NCBI GenBank assembly: GCA_046316615.1
Contig: JBKDAN010000051.1
Span: 26,801 to 90,800 of the forward strand
DNA: 64,000 nucleotides
From: BJHL01 sp040378885
GTDB lineage: Bacteria > Planctomycetota > Phycisphaerae > Phycisphaerales > UBA1924
Reading direction: 5' to 3'
The stretch's first letter is position 1; every line of letters starts with the position of its first letter. This document shows, piece after piece, positions 26,595 to 33,582 of this stretch. The notes under the pieces were generated by a model. That model worked only from the letters and a program-made list of their open reading frames with translations. It had not been told where the DNA came from and did not search any database. A program made the translations under genes and the position numbers.

Positions 26595-28424
26595 ATGTGC
26601 GGCATCGTCGCCTACGTCGGTTCGAGAAACTGCCAGAACATCCTGCTCGAAGGCATTAAGCGCCTCGAATACCGCGGCTACGACTCTTCGGGGCTCGCGA
26701 CCCTGAATAACGGCAAGCTCCAAGTTGTCCGCGCCGTCGGCCGCGTCGCCAACCTTGAAGACAAGCTCGAGTCCATGGGCGGCCTCCCCGGCACCGTCGG
26801 CCTCGTCCACACGCGTTGGGCCACCCACGGCGGCGTCACCGAGTTCAACGCCCACCCCCACCGCGACGACAAGGTCGGCATCGCCGTCGTCCACAACGGC
26901 ATCATCGAAAACTACGCCGCACTGAAAACCCTGCTCGAAGAGAAGGGCCACAAGTTCAGCAGCCAGACCGACACCGAAGTCCTCGCCATGCTCATCGGCG
27001 AGCTCTACGAAGGTGACCTCGAAGCCGCCGTGCAGGCCGCGCTGCGTGAAGTCACCGGCGCGTACGCCATCGCCGTCATCTGCGAGCGCGAGCCCGACAC
27101 CCTCGTCGTCGCCCGCAAGGGCAGCCCGCTCATGGTGGGCGTCGGCAACGGCGAGTACGTCGTCGCCAGTGACGGCGCGGCCATCATCAGCCACACCAGC
27201 CAAGCCATCATGCTCGACGACTACAACGTCGTCAAGATGACCTCCAAGGGCTTTCGCACCAGCACGATTCACAACGTGCCCGTCACGCACAAGATTCAAC
27301 AGCTGGAACTCGAACTCGAAGAGATTGAACTCGGCGCCTTCAGCCACTTCATGCAGAAGGAGATCTTCGAGCAGCCCAAGGCCCTGCGCAACACTTTCCG
27401 CGGCCGCTTCAATAGCGACGAAGGCAAAGTGATCCTCGGCGGCCTCGCCGACCACGCCAAGGAACTCGTGAAGGCCAAGAAAGTCGTGTTGCTGGGCCAG
27501 GGCACCGCCCTGCACGCCGCGATGATCGGCCGCTACCTGTTCGAAGACCTCGCGAAGATCCCCAGCACGAGCGAATTCGCCAGCGAGTTCCGCTATCGCA
27601 ACCCGATCATCGAAGAGAACACCGTCGCGATCGCCGTGTCACAAAGCGGCGAAACCGCCGACACGCTCGCCGCGCTGGTTGAAGCCAAAGACCGCGGCGC
27701 AGTGACGCTGGGTGTCATCAACGTCGTGGGCAGCACCATGGCCCGCGAAACCGATGCCGGCGTGTACCTGCGCGTGGGCCCGGAAATCGGCGTCGCCAGC
27801 ACCAAGGCGTTCGTGGGCCAAGTCGCCGTGCTCACCATGATGGCAATGTGGATGGGCCGCCGCCGCTTCATGGGCGCACACGAATGCGGCGATCTGCTTC
27901 GCCAGCTCAACACCATCCCCGACAAGATGGAGCAGATCCTCTCACTCGACGCGCAGGTGAAGAAGATCACCGAGCGGTACGTCGAGCGCGAGAACTGGCT
28001 CTTCCTGGGCCGCGGGTACAACTACCCCACTGCCATGGAAGGCGCGCTCAAGCTCAAGGAAATCAGCTACATCCACGCGGAAGGCATGCCCGCTGCTGAA
28101 ATGAAGCACGGCCCCATCGCCCTCATCAACGAAGGCATGCCCGCCGTCTTCATCGCGAATCGCGGCAAGCAGTATGAAAAGGTGATGAGCAACATCCAGG
28201 AAGTCCGCGCCCGAGGCGGCCACGTCATCGCCATCGCGACCGAAGGCGACAACGAAATCAAGCACTACGCCGAAGATGTCATGTACATCCCCGACATCCC
28301 CGAATGCCTCAGCCCGCTGCTGGCAGTTGTGCCCATGCAGATGATGGCCTACCACGCCGCGGTGCTGCGCGGACATGATGTGGACAAGCCGCGCAACTTG
28401 GCGAAGAGTGTGACGGTGGAGTGA
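26595..28424 (+). CDS. glmS: Glutamine-fructose-6-phosphate aminotransferase
   Basis: 609 aa, the same length as the E. coli enzyme. It converts fructose-6-phosphate and glutamine to glucosamine-6-phosphate, the first step to UDP-GlcNAc. The start gives M-C-G-I-V-A-Y-V-G, with Cys2 as N-terminal nucleophile of the glutaminase domain; AGGAAGGAAA lies upstream. H-T-R-W-A-T-H-G and R-G-Y-D-S-S-G-L-A are visible. Two SIS isomerase domains follow, with S-Q-S-G-E-T-A-D-T and G-R-G-Y-N-Y-P-T-A-M-E-G-A-L-K, and the invariant C-terminal K-S-V-T-V-E. Confidence 0.97.
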   Translation: MCGIVAYVGSRNCQNILLEGIKRLEYRGYDSSGLATLNNGKLQVVRAVGRVANLEDKLESMGGLPGTVGLVHTRWATHGGVTEFNAHPHRDDKVGIAVVHNGIIENYAALKTLLEEKGHKFSSQTDTEVLAMLIGELYEGDLEAAVQAALREVTGAYAIAVICEREPDTLVVARKGSPLMVGVGNGEYVVASDGAAIISHTSQAIMLDDYNVVKMTSKGFRTSTIHNVPVTHKIQQLELELEEIELGAFSHFMQKEIFEQPKALRNTFRGRFNSDEGKVILGGLADHAKELVKAKKVVLLGQGTALHAAMIGRYLFEDLAKIPSTSEFASEFRYRNPIIEENTVAIAVSQSGETADTLAALVEAKDRGAVTLGVINVVGSTMARETDAGVYLRVGPEIGVASTKAFVGQVAVLTMMAMWMGRRRFMGAHECGDLLRQLNTIPDKMEQILSLDAQVKKITERYVERENWLFLGRGYNYPTAMEGALKLKEISYIHAEGMPAAEMKHGPIALINEGMPAVFIANRGKQYEKVMSNIQEVRARGGHVIAIATEGDNEIKHYAEDVMYIPDIPECLSPLLAVVPMQMMAYHAAVLRGHDVDKPRNLAKSVTVE

Positions 28425-28457
28425 CGAAGGTCGGAAGACACCTTCCTACGCTGCGGC

Positions 28458-28742
28458 ATGGGGCATTTACACCAACGCATCCTCAACGCGATCAAGGATG
28501 ACTGCTATGTCGTCAGTGATCATGCGGACAATCAGGTGCGCGAACGCGGAATCATGCTCTGGCAAGTCATTGATGACACACCGAACGCCAGACTCTTGAC
28601 AGAACGACCGGAAACAGCTCCAAATCCGACCATTGAACTCGAAATCATTCTTTCAGATGGCACTCGTGCGAAAGCTGTTTGGGGATTGATTGAGACCAGC
28701 GACCACGCGAAGCTCGTGACGGTACACTTCTTCAACAGGTGA
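28458..28742 (+). CDS. DUF4258-family small protein, possible toxin
   Basis: 94 aa. The N-terminal part S-D-H-A-D-N-Q-V-R-E-R-G-I-M matches the DUF4258 core (His-Ala ... Arg-Glu-Arg-Gly-Ile). The rest is beta-rich (E-L-E-I-I-L-S-D-G-T... L-V-T-V-H-F-F). DUF4258 proteins have a RelE/BrnT-like fold by family knowledge and are often in toxin-antitoxin pairs. Only 3 bases separate it from the next gene. Confidence 0.75.
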   Translation: MGHLHQRILNAIKDDCYVVSDHADNQVRERGIMLWQVIDDTPNARLLTERPETAPNPTIELEIILSDGTRAKAVWGLIETSDHAKLVTVHFFNR

Positions 28743-28745
28743 CAA

Positions 28746-28997
28746 ATGCCTTTACCCGGACGCAAGATCCAATTGCTCAAGTGGATTCACGGCACTCGCT
28801 GCGTGCTGCGGCTTCACGTCGAAGGAGTGATCCCCGATGCAGATCCTTCCGAGCCGGTACTGGAACCAAAGACCATCCGGCTACTCGACGAACTGCAAGC
28901 GCTCGCAGATCGAGGTGATGTGCTAACGATCTTGACTCGGGCGCCCGCTGCCGAGTTGTTCGTTCCTATCCCGGCCCAACATCGGGAAACCGCTTAA
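28746..28997 (+). CDS. Small partner of the DUF4258 gene
   Basis: 83 aa, unrecognised. It starts M-P-L-P-G-R-K-I-Q-L-L-K-W-I-H, then V-L-R-L-H-V-E-G-V-I-P. A helical stretch (K-T-I-R-L-L-D-E-L-Q-A-L-A-D-R) sits in the middle. Immediate coupling to the DUF4258 gene suggests an antitoxin or immunity role, but there is no recognisable DNA-binding domain. Confidence 0.6.
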   Translation: MPLPGRKIQLLKWIHGTRCVLRLHVEGVIPDADPSEPVLEPKTIRLLDELQALADRGDVLTILTRAPAAELFVPIPAQHRETA

Positions 28998-29040
28998 ACG
29001 TGAGCGGATCGCCACAGCTTAAAAAGTCGAGCCCCCGTCG

Positions 29041-30156
29041 CTACCGCTTCCTCTCCCGGGGATGGAACTGCTTATGCACCTGCTTCAGCCGCGTGCGATC
29101 CACATGTGTGTAGATCTGTGTCGTCGCGATATCCGCGTGCCCCAGCATCTCCTGCACCACACGCAGGTCCGCACCGCCGATGAGCAAATGCGTCGCAAAA
29201 CTGTGCCGCAACATGTGCGGATACACCTTGAGCCCCGCGAGCTTGGCGTAGTGCTGGACCAGTTGCCACACGCGCACCCGCTCCAGCGGTCGCCCCGTGC
29301 TCGATAGCAACAGCGCACCCTTGCTACGTCCATCGAGCTTGTCGAGCTTGGGCCGGCATTGCTCCACATACATCGCCACCGCGCGTTTCGCAGGCTCACC
29401 CATCGGCACCAGTCGCTGCTTGTTGCCCTTGCCCGTCACCCGCACCACACCCAGCGTCGCATGCACATCGTTCACACTGATCGAGCACACCTCACTGGCC
29501 CGCAGTCCGCTCGCATACAGCAGTTCGAGCAGCGCCCGATCCCGCATCCAAATCGCCGCGCTCTGCCTTCCTGCTTCACCGCCGCTGTTCCTGCCTTTCC
29601 CCTCGTTCGCTTGTTCGCTCGTTCGCTCGTTCGCTGCCTCCAGCAACTTCCCCACCTGCGCGAGCGACAGCACATCAGGCAGCTTCTTCCAGCGCGTTGG
29701 CCGATCCAGAATCGTCGTCGGATCGCTCTCACACCGCCCCGTGCTGAGCGCCCAGCGAAACAGCACGCGAATCGTCGCCAGGTGCCGAATCACGCTCGCG
29801 CCGTCCAACCCGCGCTGCGTCTTCAGCTTCGTCAAGTGCTGCGACAACATCCGCGGCTCCGCACCGCGCAGCGACTTCACGCCCACCTCATGCAGCGACC
29901 ACATGACCTGCGCCGCATCGCGGCCGTACGCATCCAGCGAGTTGGGCAAAAGCCCGCACTCCACCCGCAGAAACGTCACAAACCCCGCATGCTCGCCCGC
30001 AAACTCCGCAGGCGGTTCCCGCAGCTTCGAGGCCTGCACCCTCGCATCGTCTCCCGCGTCCGCCGCCGCGACTTCCACCGGTCGCCGCACGCCGCCACGC
30101 ACCGCCTTCGGGGCGCTTTTCCCACCTTCCGATTTCTGCAAACGAAGACGCGGCAT
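29041..30156 (-). CDS. Xer-type tyrosine recombinase
   Basis: 371 aa from the ATG at 30156 (a frame reaching 30228 is open). A SAM-like N-terminal core-binding domain (F-V-T-F-L-R-V-E-C-G-L-L-P-N-S-L-D-A-Y) is followed by the catalytic domain with L-R-A-S-E, H-M-L-R-H, L-G-H-A-D and nucleophile Tyr in Q-I-Y-T-H-V. It is likely the chromosome-dimer resolvase (XerD-like) by architecture. Two oddities stand out: a 45-residue charged N-terminal extension, and an insertion A-N-E-R-T-S-E-Q-A-N-E-G between the domains, encoded by an octanucleotide repeat. Confidence 0.9.
   Translation of the reverse strand: MPRLRLQKSEGGKSAPKAVRGGVRRPVEVAAADAGDDARVQASKLREPPAEFAGEHAGFVTFLRVECGLLPNSLDAYGRDAAQVMWSLHEVGVKSLRGAEPRMLSQHLTKLKTQRGLDGASVIRHLATIRVLFRWALSTGRCESDPTTILDRPTRWKKLPDVLSLAQVGKLLEAANERTSEQANEGKGRNSGGEAGRQSAAIWMRDRALLELLYASGLRASEVCSISVNDVHATLGVVRVTGKGNKQRLVPMGEPAKRAVAMYVEQCRPKLDKLDGRSKGALLLSSTGRPLERVRVWQLVQHYAKLAGLKVYPHMLRHSFATHLLIGGADLRVVQEMLGHADIATTQIYTHVDRTRLKQVHKQFHPRERKR
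29602..29640. repeat. Octanucleotide tandem repeat inside the Xer-type gene
   Basis: About five tandem units of C-G-T-T-C-G-C-T (one with a C-to-T change) lie within the coding frame. They encode the polar insertion between the two recombinase domains. As the unit is 8 bases, gain or loss of one unit shifts the frame. Confidence 0.75.
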
Positions 30157-30372
30157 TACCGAGGGTATCGGCAACACCGCGTCGTTCGCAGGAATCAGGC
30201 GGCAACACACCGCCCACATGGTTTCCAAACAGGGGCGGCGCGATCTCGCGCCACCCCCTCTCTCATTTACCGTTCGGGCCTCACCGCCTCACGAGTATCG
30301 CGAACGGGCCGGATACACAAGCCCGTCCGCGATCTCAGACCATGAGCGCCTCAGTCATTCTGTTTCAGGGGC

Positions 30373-31884
30373 TTAGCCCAGCAACTGCAACGCGCTCTGC
30401 GGCTGCTGGTTCGCCAGCCCCAGCACGTTGGTCGCACTCGACACCAGCGTCTGCCACCGGGTCAGGCTCGCCGTCTCGGCGGCAAAGTCCGCATCGCGAA
30501 TCACGCTCTGCGCCGCGGCCGTGTTCTCAATGTTCACGCCCAGGCTGCGGATCGTCGCGCCGACCACGTTCTTCTGGAACGCGCCCATGCGCCCACGCAT
30601 GCTCGAAACCTGCTTGATCGCTTCCGAGACCACTCGCTGCGCATCGGTCACGTTGCCATCCACGACGTTGTTGGCCTTGCCGTTCGCAAGACTGCTCAGG
30701 TAGCCCATCGTGCTGGTGCCCAGCTTGCGGGCCGCGACATCTTGAATGCCGATCGACACTTGTCCTGCGATATCCACGCGGCTCGCAAGCTGGAAGTTCG
30801 CGCCGCCGCCCGTGATGTAGAACGTGTTCGCCGTGCCCAGTGCGGCAGCTGCCGTCGCGCTCAGCTCCACTTCCACATCAAGGAAGTCAGTGGCCAACCG
30901 CAGGTTCTTGCCGTTACCGCTGGCCTGCACGCCGTTGATGGTGCCCTGCAGATCCTGTCCCGGCACTCGCACGGGGTTCTGAGTCGCGGCGAACTCAGCG
31001 ACTTCAATGTTGAAAGTCGCGCTGCCCGGCGCCCGCGTGCAGATACCGCTGCCGCTGCTCACAAGACCGCCCGTGTTGGTCGTCTTGACGGAGATGAACT
31101 CACTGGCGCCGTAGTCCTTTGACTCCAGCACGATGTTTGTTGCTGCACCGCCCGCGTACGTTGCCTTCACGCCCGTTACATCGCTGAACTGGTTGATCGC
31201 GGCGGCAATGCTCGCCAGGCTCGTACCCGACGAGAATGTGAACTCACGTGCACCTTGACCACCGCCGACTTCGATCGTGAACTGCGCCGTCGCACTGCTC
31301 AGATCCAGATTCGCCGAGCCCAGCGACAGCATGACTGCCGCCGTTCGGGCCGACTGCGTGACAGTGACGTTTACCGCCTGGCTTGCACCACTGAACTTGG
31401 CGCCATTCACACGAATGTCGCTGACCGCCGTGGTGTTCACGCCGCTCGTCGTGAAGTCAAAGTTGCCGTTCAGCAGCTTGATGCCCTGGAAGTTAGTCGC
31501 GCCCGCAATACGGTCGATCGACTGCAGGATCGAGTCGATCTGCAATTGGTTCGCGTCCTTCTCTTCCTTTGAGAGGCCGGCTTCGCTCGCACTCGCCGTC
31601 AACAGGCCCTGCAGTTCAAGCAGCAGGCTGCTCACTTCCTGCAGACCGCCTTCCGCGATGTTCAGCACCTGGTCCGCACGGTCGGCGTTCGACACCGCCT
31701 GCGACAGCGCCTTCTGCTCGCTGCGAAGATTCTCACTTGCGATCAGACCTGCTGGATCGTCCGCACCACGGTTGATGCGAAGGCCCGTGCTCAGGCGTTC
31801 AAGAGCCTGACCCAGTCCGGTGTTGTTCGTGCCCATCACACGTTGGGCGACCAGCGATTGAACATTTGTGTTGATGCGTGCCAT
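30373..31884 (-). CDS. fliC: Flagellin
   Basis: 503 aa. The N-terminal D0/D1 (R-I-N-T-N-V-Q-S-L-V-A-Q-R, L-E-R-L-S-T-G-L-R-I-N-R-G-A-D-D-P-A-G) and C-terminal D1/D0 (V-N-I-E-N-T-A-A-A-Q-S-V-I-R-D-A-D-F, ending N-Q-Q-P-Q-S-A-L-Q-L-L-G) are canonical. The central about 240 residues form the variable domains and include one Cys (G-S-G-I-C-T-R). It is exported by the flagellar type III apparatus and polymerises into the filament. No chaperone (FliS) or cap gene lies nearby. AGAAGGGA serves as ribosome binding site. Confidence 0.96.
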   Translation of the reverse strand: MARINTNVQSLVAQRVMGTNNTGLGQALERLSTGLRINRGADDPAGLIASENLRSEQKALSQAVSNADRADQVLNIAEGGLQEVSSLLLELQGLLTASASEAGLSKEEKDANQLQIDSILQSIDRIAGATNFQGIKLLNGNFDFTTSGVNTTAVSDIRVNGAKFSGASQAVNVTVTQSARTAAVMLSLGSANLDLSSATAQFTIEVGGGQGAREFTFSSGTSLASIAAAINQFSDVTGVKATYAGGAATNIVLESKDYGASEFISVKTTNTGGLVSSGSGICTRAPGSATFNIEVAEFAATQNPVRVPGQDLQGTINGVQASGNGKNLRLATDFLDVEVELSATAAAALGTANTFYITGGGANFQLASRVDIAGQVSIGIQDVAARKLGTSTMGYLSSLANGKANNVVDGNVTDAQRVVSEAIKQVSSMRGRMGAFQKNVVGATIRSLGVNIENTAAAQSVIRDADFAAETASLTRWQTLVSSATNVLGLANQQPQSALQLLG

Positions 31885-31892
31885 GTGTCAAT

Positions 31893-31945
31893 TCCCTTCT
31901 GTACTACCTGTGCCGTTGCGGATTCCTTTTCCGTCTGCAACGGCA
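31893..31945 (-). promoter_or_regulatory. Flagellin leader hairpin with GGA-loop and SD (possible CsrA target)
   Basis: T-G-C-C-G-T-T-G-C (31911-31919) pairs over 9 bp with 31937-31945. On the transcript the 17-base loop holds A-C-G-G-A and A-A-G-G-A. The ribosome binding site A-G-A-A-G-G-G-A (31893-31900) also contains A-G-G-G-A. This is the geometry of CsrA leaders. A further palindrome G-G-A-A-T-A-A-A-T-T-C-C lies at 31988-31999. Confidence 0.5.
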
Positions 31946-32069
31946 TTACCGGCATCGACGGCTTTAAACCCCCACTTCAGTACACACGGAATAAATTCCA
32001 CGCGTATCGGACATGTTCTTTGGACCTAGAGCCGCCATCGCGCAACCCCTGCGCGGCACATAACAAAAC

Positions 32070-32088
32070 ACCCGGCTTTTGGCCGGGT
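32070..32088 (-). terminator. Intrinsic terminator after a dockerin-tailed gene
   Basis: A-C-C-C-G-G-C (32070-32076) pairs with G-C-C-G-G-G-T (32082-32088). On the minus strand it is followed by G-T-T-T-T-G-T-T-A. Confidence 0.75.
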
Positions 32089-32114
32089 ATTCGCTCCAAA
32101 ACAGCTCTGTTTCC

Positions 32115-33461
32115 TCACGAACACGCCCCGCCCGCAAGCACCGTGAGCAGATCCAGCACGTCCTGCTCCTCCGGAAACACGCCATTGTTGTTGAAGTCGA
32201 TATCACTGCACGACGCGCACGCCTCTCCCGCAAGCACGCTGAAGAACGCAATCACATCAGCATCTTCAGGAAACACGCCGTTGCGATTGAAATCAATCGA
32301 GTCACACACGCGCGGCAGCGACAACGCCACGATGTTGTTGATCGGCGCGCCGTTGAGCGTCGTCAGATCACCACCGATGATCAACTGCTGCGGCAGCGGC
32401 CCCTCGCCATCGGCGTCATACACCGCAAGCCCTTCCACACGTGTGCCAGCTAGCCCCAAGACCGCCGTCCAGTGTTCTCCATCCCACATGGCCAGTCGTG
32501 GCCGTTCGGTCGAACTCACAAACTGCGATCCGCCCGCGAACACGCGCACACCCGCAGGTGTCTGCATGGCCGCAATCGCATGCACTTCAAAGTTCACGCC
32601 CCCGCCCAGTGCGTCCCACGTTGTTCCCGTCCACAGCGCGATGTTGCTGACATCCACGCGCGGCCCGGGTCCAAACCAGTTCGCCTTCGACATCAATCCC
32701 CCGACCAGTAACTGATTACCGCTCGGCGCGGGCAGCACCGAGAGCGCACGCACAAACATGTCCACATCGCCGCCCACCCGCCGCCACGTCTGCCCATCAA
32801 ACGAGCCCACCAGCGCAACCTCTCCCGCACCGCCGCCAAAGTACAGCTTCTCGCCGTCACCCAAGTCAGTCACCAGCATCGCTTCGGGCGCGGTTGAGAA
32901 CGGCTCGCCGCCAATCACATCCCACCGCGCCGGTGCACCAGTCGCCGCGGTCCACGCAGACATATAGAGGAACTCCGGCTGAGCCTCCATCGGCCCGCAC
33001 ACAAACAGTCGCTCCACGCCTTGCACGCGATACGCCGCTATCACGCTCGACCAGTTCGCTCCGTGCCGGGGCTGGGTCGCTCGCCACTGATCGCCCACCA
33101 GCCGCACCACCGGCTCAAGCCCAAACTGCTCACCAGTCTGAGAGATGCCCCCGCCCGCAACATGCAGTTGCAGCCCATCACCACTGTCGAACATCGCCAG
33201 CGATTCCACCCACGTCGCATCCAGCGGCGACCCCAGCGGCTGCCACGTCCCCTGCACACGTTTCGCAATCGCTCCCGTTCGCGTCGCACCACTGTGCGAG
33301 AACTGCCCCATCGCATGCAGTGTGTTGCTGCCATCAATCCAGAAGTTCCGTACCGGTGCGTTGAAGCCCGGCGTACTGAGCGCCGCATCCCACACCACGG
33401 TTGTCTGGCCGCACGCGCTCGTTGCGCAGAGCAACATCACGCCGATTGATCGCTTGAACAT
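32115..33461 (-). CDS. Secreted propeller-like protein with GC-type dockerin tail
   Basis: 448 aa. The signal peptide (G-V-M-L-L-C-A-T-S-A-C-G-Q) could also be read as a lipobox around C-A-T-S-A-C. The body has repeated W-x-x-[LV]-G-x-x motifs (G-T-W-Q-P-L-G-S, R-W-D-V-I-G-G, T-W-R-R-V-G-G, T-W-D-A-L-G-G-G), as in a beta propeller. Two dockerin-like repeats close the protein; in the first, one loop Asn is Arg and Gln of D-Q-D is Ala. It is the leftmost gene of four consecutive dockerin-tailed genes. Confidence 0.88.
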   Translation of the reverse strand: MFKRSIGVMLLCATSACGQTTVVWDAALSTPGFNAPVRNFWIDGSNTLHAMGQFSHSGATRTGAIAKRVQGTWQPLGSPLDATWVESLAMFDSGDGLQLHVAGGGISQTGEQFGLEPVVRLVGDQWRATQPRHGANWSSVIAAYRVQGVERLFVCGPMEAQPEFLYMSAWTAATGAPARWDVIGGEPFSTAPEAMLVTDLGDGEKLYFGGGAGEVALVGSFDGQTWRRVGGDVDMFVRALSVLPAPSGNQLLVGGLMSKANWFGPGPRVDVSNIALWTGTTWDALGGGVNFEVHAIAAMQTPAGVRVFAGGSQFVSSTERPRLAMWDGEHWTAVLGLAGTRVEGLAVYDADGEGPLPQQLIIGGDLTTLNGAPINNIVALSLPRVCDSIDFNRNGVFPEDADVIAFFSVLAGEACASCSDIDFNNNGVFPEEQDVLDLLTVLAGGACS

Positions 33462-33526
33462 GCAAAGGCATGTCCGCTCGTCACACGCTCATTGCACGCT
33501 GCGTTCGGCAACGTGCGCAAACAAAA

Positions 33527-33552
33527 ACCGGCGTGCCCTTCGACACGCCGGT
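33527..33552 (-). terminator. Intrinsic terminator after the phosphoesterase gene
   Basis: A-C-C-G-G-C-G-T-G (33527-33535) pairs with C-A-C-G-C-C-G-G-T (33544-33552). T-T-T-T-T-G-T follows on the minus strand. Confidence 0.8.
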
Positions 33553-33582
33553 GAAACAATGCACACGAACATCACCACTGCA

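Noticed and set aside
31960..32000. Sigma-28 promoter for flagellin
   Set aside because: T-A-A-A and G-C-C-G-G-T-A-A words occur, but their spacing is far too short for a flagellar sigma promoter.
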